Shown here: piece by piece, positions 23,083 to 35,843 of the stretch
Layout of the letters: the number at the start of each line of letters is the position of its first letter
Numbering within the stretch: the stretch's first letter is position 1
NCBI GenBank assembly: GCA_037954235.1
Contig: JBBMOA010000021.1
Span: forward strand, 9,094,501-9,158,500
Reading direction: 5' to 3'
DNA from: Aulostomus chinensis
Lineage: Eukaryota > Chordata > Actinopteri > Syngnathiformes > Aulostomidae
DNA length: 64,000 nucleotides
Position numbers and translations under genes: made by a program
Notes under the pieces: generated by a model
What the model saw: the letters and a program-made list of their open reading frames with translations, nothing else
Told to the model about the DNA's origin: nothing
Databases searched by the model: none

Positions 23083-26000
23083 TTTAACACCAAAAAAAAA
23101 AAAAAAAAAAAAAGCTCAAAGTGCACTTGCAAAACCACGATACTGAGACCATGAAATAGTTTTCCGTAAAGATTATTTTTTACAATGTTTACACACAGAA
23201 ACAAAAATAATTGCAATCATATGTCTTTGAATTATTTTCTGCTTTTTTCCAGTCAAATAATATAGAAATACAGTACAAACGTATGAGCTACATTTGAATA
23301 AATGTTGTGCATTCCTGCAATAAAGTATAAATGAAACCGAAACAAAAACACAACACACAGGCCAATGTGCAATAATATATCTATACTGTTTAATATTGAA
23401 ATGATTTCATTATGCTCTGCTGTGATACAGACAGTACACACTAGTCAATAATACAATAAAAGACAGAAAATACAGTCTAATGTTATTAGCACCTCTAGAC
23501 ACTATTGTCCTTGTACTGTTTTAGTATTGTAATATAGCTGAACTGGACAACTACTGCCTACACATGGTTTTTGTACACCAGTTAACTAAGACATAGTGTT
23601 TACATTATAAAGTAGAGGATCAGTAAGTAACAGTACACGTTATGATCTCTTAAACACAGCTGAAGTATGAGTAAGTATGGGAAATGTCGAGGGTACGTGA
23701 AGAATCTAGCTCAGAATTATTGGTGCCTGGTTATTGTCACATTTCTTTGCCCAAAAACTGGATTGAACAAAAGTTAGCTAAACATGCAAAATAACCAACA
23801 ACACTCGTTTTAGCCCCCAAAAAGAGGGCAGATACAAAAATTCTCCTCCACTCTTTATAAAACAAACAAACTCATGTTTCTTTCATTGCTTCTACAATAA
23901 CATCAATAGGCCCACAAAATCAGTTCCTTTTGGGTACAAAACTTTCGATGCTAGCAGCTATTTAACCCCCCCCCCCAAAAAAAAGTCTCAGAGGAGACAC
24001 TCAATCTCAAAACAGCTCATTTCCATTCTCAATGCTTCATCATGTGACAAACATTTGCCTCGGGTGCAATGCAGAAAGCCCAGCCACTGTGGCGGCTCGA
24101 CACCCACTTAATCACAGGCAAACCTTTATTTAAGGACAAGGGCAGGTCCACCTTTGCCTGATCTAATAAGCCTTTGGCTGCTAGCCTCAGTAAAGGAGAA
24201 TTTGGCTAATTATTAGACATACCTGCCTAGAATATAAGAACTGTGCAAAATGTCCCCTCACTCTCTCTCTCTCTCTCTCTCTCAAACACACGCGCACACA
24301 CACACATACACTAGAATCTCTACTTTTACTGCCATTTCATTTTATTAAAACATTACACTTCAAAATGGTGACTGATCTGTTTCACTAAATAACACCATAC
24401 TAATAACACTTAGCTCATCCTGCCTTCTACAGGGCCAGTTTACTAACTGAACCTCTTTGAAATGCAGTTCCATGAGCAATATATTGTGTTCTGTCATATC
24501 ACGCAAATAATTTGGGTTTATTTTTTCAGTATATATGTGGTTTTTTTACATTACTGCTTTATTGGCTTAATTATGGTAAATGATGATTTGTACAGCAATA
24601 TTTTTAGGAACAATAAATCTTTATCTTCATCTCTATAATGCAGGCTCATCACGTAACATAATAATATCCTTTAGTTATAGGATACATTTTGCTGTCCGCA
24701 GATTTCCAGTATCATATTTTGATCTGCGTAGGAATAATTTTTGTAAATATGGTCTAAATACTGCTTTAGATTACTGCCAACGATAAATCTATTTTCTATA
24801 TTCGCCTGAAATATAAGTCAGGTTAAAAAAAAGAGAGATCAGCATCTTCCAACTTGTATCAAACAAAACAACACGAGCAGAATTGGACTATAAAGTGCTC
24901 ACAATGATTAATAAGTCTGAATTAATCAATCACTAATAGGTTCCTTTAGAACAGTGACATATTGAACCCCGTATGGAGCGACTTCAACCCAATTCCTTCC
25001 TAATTAGGACTGTGATTGGAATATATAACGATAAATCACGCGGCCGTAGCTGGACTGGCCCTCGAGCGGGAGTCATAAATACTTGTTAAAGAGCAGCACA
25101 GTGCAGGAATCGAACATAAGGGACGCAACACCTACATGTTCAGGGTGCCACGCCACAGCTAATGAAAGTTATTCGAGGAGGCAAAAACACAGGCGGCGTC
25201 CAGATCTGCCAACTACAGACCACAACTTTTGATTTATTTGTAAAATATAACATTTTTCTGGAAATGTTACAACTTATTTTTACCAGTGCTTAATGTTTCC
25301 TCTTGTTTTTTTATCTGGGCTTTTGTGGTAAATTGAAAGTGCATAAATCAGTAGCATGAACTACTATTCCTCCTCCAGCGTTACCATCATCTCTACGATC
25401 AATATCCCAACACAAACATTCACTTCCCCCCAAGTATAAGGCAAAAACAACGCATCACTAACTAGAACCACAGTACGTTCTCTTGGGCTAGTGCTTTTAA
25501 GTGAAGTGGGATTATTTCTTATAATCCTAAAGTAACATGGGCTTCTTTTATAATAACCAGAGACCTAAAATGAAAGACAAAATCTATCATCAAATGAAGG
25601 CTTTTCTCTCCTTTTTAAGTGCAGGAAATGAGTGCAGTTTACTAAAGTTGCCACAAGAGAGCAACAGTCATTTGTGTGACACTGACAGGTTGTTGTCATT
25701 ACCTCAACAGAGGTTGTGTTTGTGGTTTCTTCATTTGTTAAAATGATGACACTAAAACATCCAGGCTGATTTTCATGGAATTTGGTGGAAAGGTGGAGCA
25801 AAGAAGAACTGAAGGAAGTTGGGGGTAACTTTTTATACATTTCACAGGAAATTGACCTTTAGGAAAGCACATCTGGCATATTTATAGTGATAATATCCAG
25901 TAATATTTAGTATTTAGCGCAGGGCTTGAAAGACGTTTGAACACAGCGGACAAAACTAGTGTTCCCGTGGATGAATTTTACTGAAATCAATGTACGAATT

Positions 26001-27740
26001 AGGCTTTTAACATGCAACTGTCACCTTTCATTCATTTTATGAATAAATTAAGATACATATGATGATTTCAGTTTCAGATTTGCATTTTAATAGAAGAGTG
26101 GTGCTCTCTACTGCCCTTCTAATTCCTCTCTGTGTTCGTCACGATCGACCACAGTGAACTCGACGGTTAGAAAATGTGTACAACTAGTCTACGCCCCCAA
26201 ACTGCTCAAAACGTTTAGGTTTTAAAAAAATCAGCTGATTCTAAAAGACTAAATTGACTTCATCACAGCCATAATAAGTTAAATAGCTGCAGACATGTCA
26301 TTTAACGGGCAGTCTCAGACTGGACCCTGTACAAAAGCAGCAAATCAAAGTACAAAAACACATGTTGGACACATGTCACAAGAAGAAAACGTACCATTTT
26401 CAAATACGGCCCACACCATGTCACCATGGTTGTTTAAGATATGGGGGGGGTTAGGGTGAGTGGGGTAGAACTACACCAAGGTGCTTTGTCTTTTAAATAA
26501 ACAATAAACAGCTTATTACGTTAACAAAAGCTTATCCACTAATTTTCCAACTTTTGGCAGTACCAGCCAAGACACACATGGGGGGAACATTCAACTGACT
26601 TTCTGAATGTAAACATGTGGAACGAATCACGATGAAGAGACATGTATATTGTAACGATATTTACAGGTTAGTGCTACGCTACTAATAGGCTATCGATAGA
26701 TCGTAAATGGGAGTGCATTGATCTTTTTTGGATAAGAAATTTAAATGGCACATTCAAAAGAACATCAGTATTTTGGGAGCCTTTACTTTCTTGCAGGCAG
26801 TTGCAGAGGGAGTCCAATTTCATATGTCTGTTCAATGTACAGCTGCAGCCAGTTAGCTTAGCATAGACTGGACCCTAACGGAAAAATAGCCCCCTTAAAA
26901 ACAGCCTCGAGGCACCCACCAGGTTCCATACGTGCAAAAACCTTTTGATTGGTGAGTTTAAGTGAATCTGAGCTTGTTCCTGACCTGTCAGTCAAATGTC
27001 AACTTGGTCAGGCCTGGTTTGGTGTGCAGCGTATACGAGGGGGGATCAGCAGCTGCCAGTCAAATGTTTGAATAACATTTCTTACATGTCACAAATATTG
27101 GTCGGCCAGTTTCAGGCATTTTTACATTTGAAGAGGAGCTAATTCCCGAAGGTCCATGCCTATTTTTTCTTCTTTTTTCTCACTGCACCTGTGTGAAGTG
27201 ACAAACAGAGGATTTGAAAGTGTCATGGCAACATGTCTCATGATGTGGACGGAAATACAGAGGCCAGGTTGGTCTCTAAAGTCCAAACAGCCGTGCTTGT
27301 TTATGTGAGAGGTTTTGGCACAGAAGATTGCACAGAACACCTTGTTAGCGTTATTGCTATAGTAGTAAACAGACTTGTATGTCTCTGACCTTTCAACGGA
27401 AACTTCATTGACCACTGTCAATACCAAGAGTGGCCTGTAGGGGTCGACAGCCTTCACGGTAGAACGTGAACATGTACATAACTCCTGAGGTTTGGCGGTA
27501 TATCACAGAGGATTTAACAATGTTTATCGATGGATATCAGGAAATGTTTTGACTTTTTTCGATGATTTCAACTTGTTGACCTTTTCAGTGCCTTTTTATT
27601 TGATAAACTTTTATTTCAGCTCTACTCAGAGACATCTGAGGTGGTGAGTAAGCTACATTTAAGCTTGCCTCTAGCAAGCCAAAAATAGCGTGCCAAATAA
27701 AGTTACATTAAAATGAACTGCAGATGCACTTCGCTAATTA

Positions 27741-27756
27741 CGCTAGCTAGCTAGCG
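27741..27756. repeat. 16-bp GCTAGC palindrome
   Basis: CGCTAGCTAGCTAGCG reads the same on both strands. The same GCTAGC core is frequent in the minisatellite at 49171-49665. Confidence 0.7.
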
Positions 27757-28966
27757 AATTACCTCAACATTCTGACAAAATCCTCCAATAAATAATTGGA
27801 GGTTTCAAACAAAAGTGCACAAACCTACACATGATATCATAATGACTATGTAACTGTTTTTTGGTGTTTAAGTTGTAGGTTTTTATTTGGCCGCATCAGT
27901 AGCAGTATCAGCAGTAACTGCAGCTGTGTTTTTGGACTTCCTTTCCCAGAAACCTCAAAAAAATGACACCTGTGAGACGTTAGTCAGTTCACACTTCTAG
28001 ATTGTATTATTTTCTTTGTCTGTTTGAACTTCGTAATAGTTTACTAGCATCTCTTTCACTCTCTGGCAGAGTAAGAACTTCTCTAGCTGAACCAAGCTAG
28101 CATGCTAATACATACAGTTAGCCTATGAAAAGCTCCAGGAATGTCGCCACTGACACTCAGGTCCTACAGTCCAGAATACTGCAAATGCAACTACAATTTC
28201 TTTAAATGAAAATTTTTTGAGATTCATACTTTTATCCTAAGCTAAAATAACCGACTGTAGCTTCACATTTACCAGACACATATTGGTGTGATTTCCACCT
28301 TCTCATGCAACTCTTGGCGAGAAAACAATTCCCAAAATATTAAATGAATGCATTACGATATTTCAACTACTTGGAATTCATTTTGGTTCCTCTGCAGTCG
28401 ATTTAGGACAAACTAAATGTCAAAAGTGCACATACAGCCACAATTTTTTGACAGTTATTACATACTGCACATACCCAACTTTGATTAAGAAAAATAAAGA
28501 TACAAAAACTATCTATTAATAGTGATGTAACAGTAAGGAGCCCTTTTAGCGGTGAGCTCTGTTGTGCCAAACGTAATCACCAACAGCGCTCTTGAAGAGA
28601 TTTAGGCATTGGAATATAATATCTTATACTATGAATCACATCTAGATGAAAGGTGCACAACTCAGCGACACAATGTTTTGAATATTTATAATCCTACGCT
28701 AATTATACATATTGGGCTTTGTCAGGAAATGAACTGTAACATGAACATTAGATTAAAACCTATTTAGGGTTGAGTACATCAGGTTTTACTAACAAGTTAC
28801 AGGAAAAAAAAGTGCGATATTGTCTCAAAGCCAGATCTACAGGAGATAAGAGCACTTGCTTAATGTAAGCAAATGAGAGTCAACACATCTCCTGAATTCG
28901 GGAAGCTCAAGCATTAGATGGAGTGTCGATCTCATCTCCCACAGCACTTTTACTCATCTCTGCCTT

Positions 28967-28981
28967 AGATCTCTCTCTCTT

Positions 28982-29044
<63 letters not shown>
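28967..29044 (+). repeat. Compound (CT)n(CA)n microsatellite
   Basis: CT-rich stretch passing directly into 25 CA units up to 29044. Confidence 0.9.
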
Positions 29045-29049
<5 letters not shown>

Positions 29050-29474
29050 TGTCACAAACACCACTCACTGCATTGCACGGCCGACTCCTCTTATGTCCTC
29101 GGAAAAAAAAGAAACCCGACATAACGTGCCACAAATTACATACTATCACGATTTAAAAAATGGTGACAATTAGGAGTACATTTTAAATATCACTAGAGTT
29201 AAATGTAAGGTGCCAGACTAATTATAAATGCTAGCTAGAACATGTGAGCGGACAAGATTTGGTTATTGGCAACGCCGTATACATGAATATGCTCAAAGAC
29301 AAATCAGCATTTGGTTATTGCTGGGTCAGACAAGAACCACTCGCTACATCTTGGCAGAGAACGAAAAACAAAAGATCTTTCTCATCACAGTGGGTTTCGC
29401 GCTCGTAGATATAAGGAACTCCTCCCACTTTGCAAAGATGCTACAATCAATGCGTTGTGCAAGGCTCCAGAGAG

Positions 29475-29518
<44 letters not shown>
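29475..29518 (+). repeat. (TG)22 microsatellite
   Basis: Pure TG run about 250 bp beyond the 3' end of the zbtb47 coding region. Confidence 0.9.
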
Positions 29519-29624
29519 TAGGAAAATCCCAAATGAAACCAGAGCGCGGTTGTGGAAAAGTGTAGTGATGAGACGTCCGGCTGGACTCTGAGGTTAGCTA
29601 TTGTTTCTGAGTAAAAAATAACTT

Positions 29625-29630
29625 TTTATT
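29625..29630 (-). terminator. zbtb47: Candidate zbtb47 polyadenylation signal
   Basis: TTTATT on the plus strand (AATAAA in the transcript), about 140 bp after the zbtb47 stop codon. Mammalian ZBTB47 has a longer 3' untranslated region, so a more distal site is possible. Confidence 0.4.
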
Positions 29631-29769
29631 ATTGTGGTAGGTGTGTATGTGTTAAATGAGGCCTTCACTCAGCTCCTCCCCTCAGTAGAAATGTCTCTGA
29701 GGTGCATCACTATCCATCTCAAAAGCTTAAAGAAATATAATAAGTAGAGCTTTTGATGCTACAGATAAG

Positions 29770-32143
29770 TTAGTTGTTGGAGTTCATCCTACCGGCAGAG
29801 AAGAGAGGAGGTGGAGGGGGTAAATGTTGGGTGGGAGGCAGCCCCCCCATGGAGTGCAGCAGTGGGAGAGACAGCTGGGTGCCATGGAGCGGGTGGGGAC
29901 TAGAGGCAGCAGCGGGCGTGGTCACAGAAGTGGCAGGGAGCGCTGTCCCCAGCTGGATCTGCCCAGAAGAGTCCACAGCCCGCGATGATAGAGGCTGATC
30001 CAGGCTGAGGGGGTCGTTGCCATCGGTAACAAGGGGGTTGCTGACGTGGAAGCACTTCTCCCTGTGGGCCTTGAGCATGTTTGAAAAGCGGAAGCGTTGA
30101 CCGCACACCTCACAGGGGTAGGGTTTCTCCCCGGTATGGGTGCGGCGGTGGCGCTTCATGTTGGGCCGACTTGTGAAGCTTTTCCCGCAGATCTCACAGA
30201 TGTATGGTTTCTCTCCTGTAGACAGACGGGAAGGACACAAAGGCAAAAAACACTGTTGTATTTTTTAAAAATATCTTGAATCTCATATTATACACAACAA
30301 TGTTTGAAAATTATGAATTCTGAATTAAAAAAAGTTGCATGAAGCCCCAAATAATAATCAGGAGGCACATTTGACATCATGTTTCAACTAATTTAAGACT
30401 GTTTTGTAGACACTTTGATACATTTTAACTATGAATTTCAAAACCAACACCCTTTAAAATCATCACCTCTGCAAAGAGTGACTCACCAGTGTGTGTTTTC
30501 ATGTGTTCGTCGAAGTACTGCTTCATATTGAAGTCCTTTCCGCACCACTGGCACATGAACTGTTTGTGTCCGATGTGGATGCTCATGTGGGAACGCAGCT
30601 GGTATTTGTACTGGAAGCGCTCGCTGCAGTTCTGTAAATGACACACAGTGAACATCTTTACAACAAAAAAAAAAAAAAAAAGGAGAAGAGAAAAAAAAAG
30701 AATCCTCACAACAGAACTAGAAGAAAGTGCAGGTCTATGTGAAATCAATGTTTAAAAAAGCAGATGTCACTCAGAGATTTGAGACTTAACTCAAATCTCA
30801 GCCGTGAGAAATGATGCTTCTGTAAAATACATTGTGACAGATTGCAGAGATAAATGTTAAATGTATTAGCAGGAAGCAACGGCTCTGTTTTTGTATCTGA
30901 AAGTCAAACTGTATTACAGGTATCACACGGTCTATCCTTGTTGATACTCCCCCTTATTTACAAGTGGCTAAGTTTAAACTTAAACCTAATTTTAAATGCT
31001 TTTTGTTTGTTTTTTTGTTGGGGTGATATACTTCTTTGCATTCTTGCTGAGCGTTAGGTTAGAAGACCAGGCCTCATCGTGAAATGGTTTTATGCACAAA
31101 TTTGTCCTGACACACCGCATTATTTTTTTTTAGCCCTAAATTTAGACCTACAGACATATTTGAGCATGAAAACCTTTACTGAATGTGACCACTTGATAAC
31201 ATTCATGTTTATATGCGATATTTGAAGCTCCTGCTAGCCTCCAGACAGCTAACCTGGCTCTTGTGAGGGTTTTGTCTGATAAAAACTTAATGAGTTCGTA
31301 TCTGAGTCTGTAACGTTACCTGGAGGTGGTTAAAATGAGGAAATGGATGTGAAAAGTGATTCACTGCGAGCAGCAGTAAGTACGATGCAATGCACCACGG
31401 CCGTCTCCAGGAAGTGAGACAGGCTGCTGTTTCCAACTTAGAGTTTGCTGTTATTTAATGGAAGTCAAGAGACGAGATAAATCAGAAAGTCATGACATTG
31501 TGATGCTAATTTGTACAAAGCATCACGCTTTATCATGTCTTTTCACAAGACGAATAGCAAACAATTTCTAAAATGCTTGTTTTTCTTTGTGGGGTTTAGT
31601 TTTAATCACCTACAGTTGCATTCACATGCATTAAATCCTAATTTTGGTCAAAGAGCAAATGTGACCTTCATAAGAAAATGTAAGAAGGTCAATATAAAAT
31701 ACTTCCACATCACACGAATACAGCAAAACTACAGTCACATTCACAGAGAGTGCGGAGGCAGAAAAATGCAGACAAATTCCATATGACTAATTGATCATGA
31801 CTATTTAACTTGCTATTTCAAGTGATCGTTAATAATATTAATCATCTTTCCTGTTTGTATCATTACATCTCGTCCTGGATACTAACTAAGGCATTGAAGA
31901 GATTCATATCTGCACACTAAATTACATCCCATTAAAAAAAGAAGCTTTTCAAACACCACATATTTCTCCCCGTTTTTCAATGGAATTCTCCATGTGAGCT
32001 GCAGCAGTGTATAAAAAGAACTCAAACCTCACACTTGAAGGGTTTCTCTCCTGAATGCTGCAGGGAGTGAACCTTCAGGGACATGCTGCGCTTGAACGAT
32101 TTCCCGCACGTCTCACAGGTGAACGGCATGTCCTTTGTATGGG

Positions 32144-32223
<80 letters not shown>

Positions 32224-32765
32224 TTAGTTAATGGAGTTCAATATCAAGTTTACTTTGATCAAATAGTAGCAAGAGGAGAAATGAGACTGGGATGCCTTCA
32301 ATGTTGAGTTACACTGCCGAGGACAAATGACAAGATTTTTCCCCGAAAGTCTTTGCATAAAAAAAAAAAAAAAAAAAATCAAATCAGTGTTGCATTGAAA
32401 CTTGGATGAAATAATTTTCCAATCACTTCTTTTGCTGGTGAAATAGCAACATGTACAGGAAAAGGAGGGCTGTGAAATAACACGCTTATCTCAATAAAAT
32501 GTGGAGAGGGAAACAAGTCCTGAACAATCAGTGAGATGTAGAAAAGGAAGCCCAAAATGACGCCCGGAAATAAAAGTGACCGGCCGGGATTGCAGCCACT
32601 CACCAACCATGTGCTTCCTGACATGAGCCATGGTGTAGAACTTCTTCTCACAGATCTCGCAGGAGAACTTCTTCTCGGCGTAGCCATGGACGATCTTGTT
32701 ATGCTCATGTAGCGACCACAGCTTCTTGAAGGCCTTACCACACGTTACACACTTGGGGGAGACGG

Positions 32766-32807
<42 letters not shown>

Positions 32808-35800
32808 AAAGCAATGGAAGCTGTTTGGGTATGAACTTGAACAGTCTTAACAAACACATGAACACATCCAGGTGTGTGTGCTTGTAGCGGTACTTGAGCG
32901 TGCACTGTAGCAAAGAAAGCAATTAGAGTCAGCAGATTAAAGCAGCAAATGATCTTCAAAACCACAGCAGGAGGCCGGCTGCTCACTGCAGAGGGGTTTA
33001 ATGGCAGAGGCACTGAGGATTTATCATTAGCATTTAATCTATTGGATTATATTTACATAGTTGGAATGTGCATGCACCGATCAATGACTAAATCATGGTA
33101 ATATACTTAATGACTATGTATTTTAAGGGGGGGGGGGGTTGGAGGGGGAATGTGGCTATAAAGGCCCCGTGACATCATAGGGCTTCCTGTTTGTGCCTTT
33201 TTACATTTTCACGGTAAAATCACGAAGCTAGGGAGGTACTTGTTGCAAGTTTTGAATAGCCCTCTGCTAAATAATGTTAAATATTTTAAGAATGCACGGA
33301 CTTTGAAAAAGTAGTTCAAAATTACAGAGCTGCGGTGGAGCCAGCAACTTCTGCTAACCAAAATTAGCCCTCTACTTTTTTAACAACCCAAGTCTTTTTG
33401 AGGGGAAGAGCAGAAGTGAATCAAGCGACCGAAAAATCTAATAAAACATTTCATTGCATGCAAAATTAAAAAACACACCTGCGTGCACCCGGAGTCATCA
33501 GATGTTTGAAATGTTGTTTGAAAAATTCTTATTTTACATATAATTGGCATATATCAAGAGATAAATTAAAAACCCAATTAAAACTCTGAAGATATATTCC
33601 TCATTTAAAAAGGACCTTAACTCCAAATTTGGTGACATAATCCACAGTTCCTCTGGCATCTAGCAAACAAATTATATTAAATGTGATAATAGTGCCTTCC
33701 ATAATAATGACTACAGCAATAACAATAAGATACGCGGTGTTAATTTTGGTAAGACCTTGCAACAAGAGCACTGTCCTTTGCCGCCTCATGTCAGGTCTAA
33801 TGGTTCATTTTATCACCTTTTGTAGGACCGAATTATGATTACATATTGTGAGCAGTCAATAAAAACAGAAAAAAATGATGGTCGATGACATGAAGAGGAT
33901 GAGTGTGGTCATTGGTTTCAGCGCAGCGTCAAGGAGTGCCAGGTTCTTGTTGGAAGTATTTACAAAACCTGGAATATTTAGATGTTGTTTTTAATTAACA
34001 GGCAGTCATAATAATAATTGAAAAAAATAATAAATAGATTAAAATGGAATATTAATTCAGAGTGACTTTCTAGCTTTTTTCAATCATAATGAAAATGTAG
34101 AAGTAGCCCCTTGGTGGCATTCACCCATCTCAGCACACTTCACTTCTCATCCAACAACTTTTAATGGTAGAAAATATTGATCCTGGTATTGATATTAATC
34201 ACTCTGCTATTACTTGGTGGTTGATCATAATTTACTGTGAATCTGCATACAGGCTCCCAAAAGCTCCACCGGTTCAACGTGTAGGAGACCCAAGATGTAT
34301 CCTGAGAGGCAAAAGTCAAGGCAGAAAACATCTTCACTGCTAAAAAAATATCTTATTGCATCTCACTTTTGTTAAAAAACTGGACATAAGAAGCCAGATT
34401 TTTTTTTTAAGACCCTTAATTTCAACGAGTTAAAGCCATAGATAATTCTTCTTCCTGTCTGGATTGTACCTGGATGCTCTTCTCACAGTCGGTCTGTTGG
34501 TGCAGCAGCAGCTCGCTCTCCAGCAGGAACCGTTTTCCGCAGTTATTGCAGATCTGCATGCGGTTGTGAGTGACGTTCATGTGCTTTTCCAGGTACCAGC
34601 GGTTGTTAAAGACGCGAGGACATTTCTTACACGAGAAATGCTGCTTCTCCTCCAGCCTCACTTTCTGGCCCACGCCCTCTGTGTCCAGCGTCCTCTTCCC
34701 TCCCAGGCGTTGGTTAGCCAGGGTGGCTTCTGCGAGCGTCTGCCGCATGGAGGCAGTTGTGACGGCCATGGCCAACGCCCTGGTGCCCCGGCGAGGTCGC
34801 TCCATCATGGCTGGCTGCTCCAAACCTGGAATGCTGAGGGTATTCTCCTCTTCTTCCTCATCTTCATCTTCCCCGTCGCTGCTCTGCCCCATTATGTCTC
34901 CTCTCTTCAGGTCATCATCACACTCTTCTCTACCTACATCGTCATTCTCTGCCTCATTCTCCTCATCATCCTCTGAATCTCTCTCGTTGTCACGGCAACC
35001 ACCAAACATAGCGGCTGTCTCTGTTGCACTTGCTGATTTGCCCTCTGACCCCTTTGACACATTGAGGGTCTGGTTGTTGAGATTGACTTCAACAATGATC
35101 TGGTCTCTGTTGAAGGAGGTGTGGCCCTCCGTTGACTTTGACTCCTCCCCACTGCCCTCGACTTTGCACAAAGCAGCCACACCAGTGCCGGCCCCGCCCC
35201 CTGACCCCTCTTCATTCTGATAGTACTGCTTTTGCTGGGAAGCTTTGCCAACCTCTTCCACTCTGACAGAAAATGGGCTGTTACCCTCCCGTGTATACAC
35301 CCTGCCCAGCTCTGACTCCTGTTTTATCTCCCGGTAAAGCTGGCTGGGGGGCATCGCTACAACAGCTGGGTCACTGCCGCTGAGCCCTTCTTGATTGGCC
35401 ATATCTGTGCAGGTGGCTCTCAGCGAGTGGCTGCTGATGAGGTCGCGACAGGAAGCTGCGATGTCACTCATCTGAAGCAGGGTAGCAGCATTCAAGACGT
35501 CGCGGACAGTGCGGCTGCTCACCAGCAGTTTGGAAGTGTAAATAAAGTTGAGGATTTGCTGCAGGCCTTGTGACGTCAGAGCATCCAGCGACAGGTCCAC
35601 CCGTCGCAGCTGTTTGCTTTGGGCGAAGAGGGAATGGAAAAATGGGCTGTAAGCTGCCAGCACACCTTTGTGGGCCGGGAAGGTGCTATGTTGACGCACC
35701 AGAACGATGTCAACGTCGCACAAATCAGGCTGGAAGAGGCGCTGCTCGTTCAGCCTGTCCATCAAACAGGTGAAGTGCAGAGCCACATCCTCCACCAGAG

Positions 35801-35843
35801 AGAACTCAGCAGAGGGGAAGTCTGTGGTCTTCTCCACTATGAG
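29770..35843 (-). CDS. zbtb47: Zinc finger and BTB domain protein 47, near complete
   Basis: Probable sequence-specific transcription factor of the nucleus. Five exons on the minus strand: 35843-34470, 32751-32604, 32143-32028, 30631-30487, 30215-29770 (stop TAA). They sum to 2229 nt, 742 residues, against 747 in human. The first starts LIVEKTTDFPSAEFSLVEDV, which aligns just after the human initiator Met, so the ATG should sit at the end of an upstream exon; an internal MDRLNEQRLF is an alternative start. The BTB domain (about residues 40-145) includes FPAHKGVLAAYSPFFHSLF. An acidic linker with QIIVEVNLNNQTL follows, then nine C2H2-type fingers (about 403-650); fingers two and nine end in Cys rather than His. 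The tail is Pro/Leu-rich, ending GRMNSNN. Acceptors of the second and third exons lie against (CT)n and (TG)n microsatellites. Long introns are 34469-32752 and 32027-30632. Confidence 0.96.
32146..32221 (-). repeat. zbtb47: (TG)37 microsatellite forming a zbtb47 acceptor site
   Basis: On the zbtb47 strand this is about 37 GT units directly followed by AG and the exon beginning at 32143, which codes for the fifth zinc finger. There is no ordinary pyrimidine tract between the repeat and the AG. A branch-like TTAACTAAT lies just upstream of the repeat. UG repeats bind TDP-43 and CELF proteins and affect nearby acceptors, as in CFTR exon 9. Confidence 0.85.
32773..32803 (-). repeat. zbtb47: (CT)15 tract before a zbtb47 acceptor
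   Basis: On the zbtb47 strand, a CT microsatellite ends about 20 bases before the CCCCCAAG acceptor of the exon starting at 32751. It serves as that exon's polypyrimidine tract. Confidence 0.85.

Larger units (their letters stand above)
23115..29624. other. Gene-free region between convergent klhl40 and zbtb47
   Basis: About 6.5 kb of AT-rich DNA without a supportable exon. It holds CT/CA microsatellites (24259-24306, 28967-29044, 29475-29518) and a perfect 16-bp palindrome of GCTAGC units (27741-27756). Part of it could be an extended 3' untranslated region of either gene, which the sequence alone cannot settle. Confidence 0.5.

Noticed and set aside
23092..23114. A23 run after the klhl40 polyadenylation signal as sign of a processed retrocopy
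   Set aside because: klhl40 here has five introns with good splice sites, so it is not a retrocopy.
27122..27457. A 111-aa minus-strand ORF in the klhl40-zbtb47 gap
   Set aside because: No recognisable domain, no splice partners or biased codon pattern; consistent with chance.
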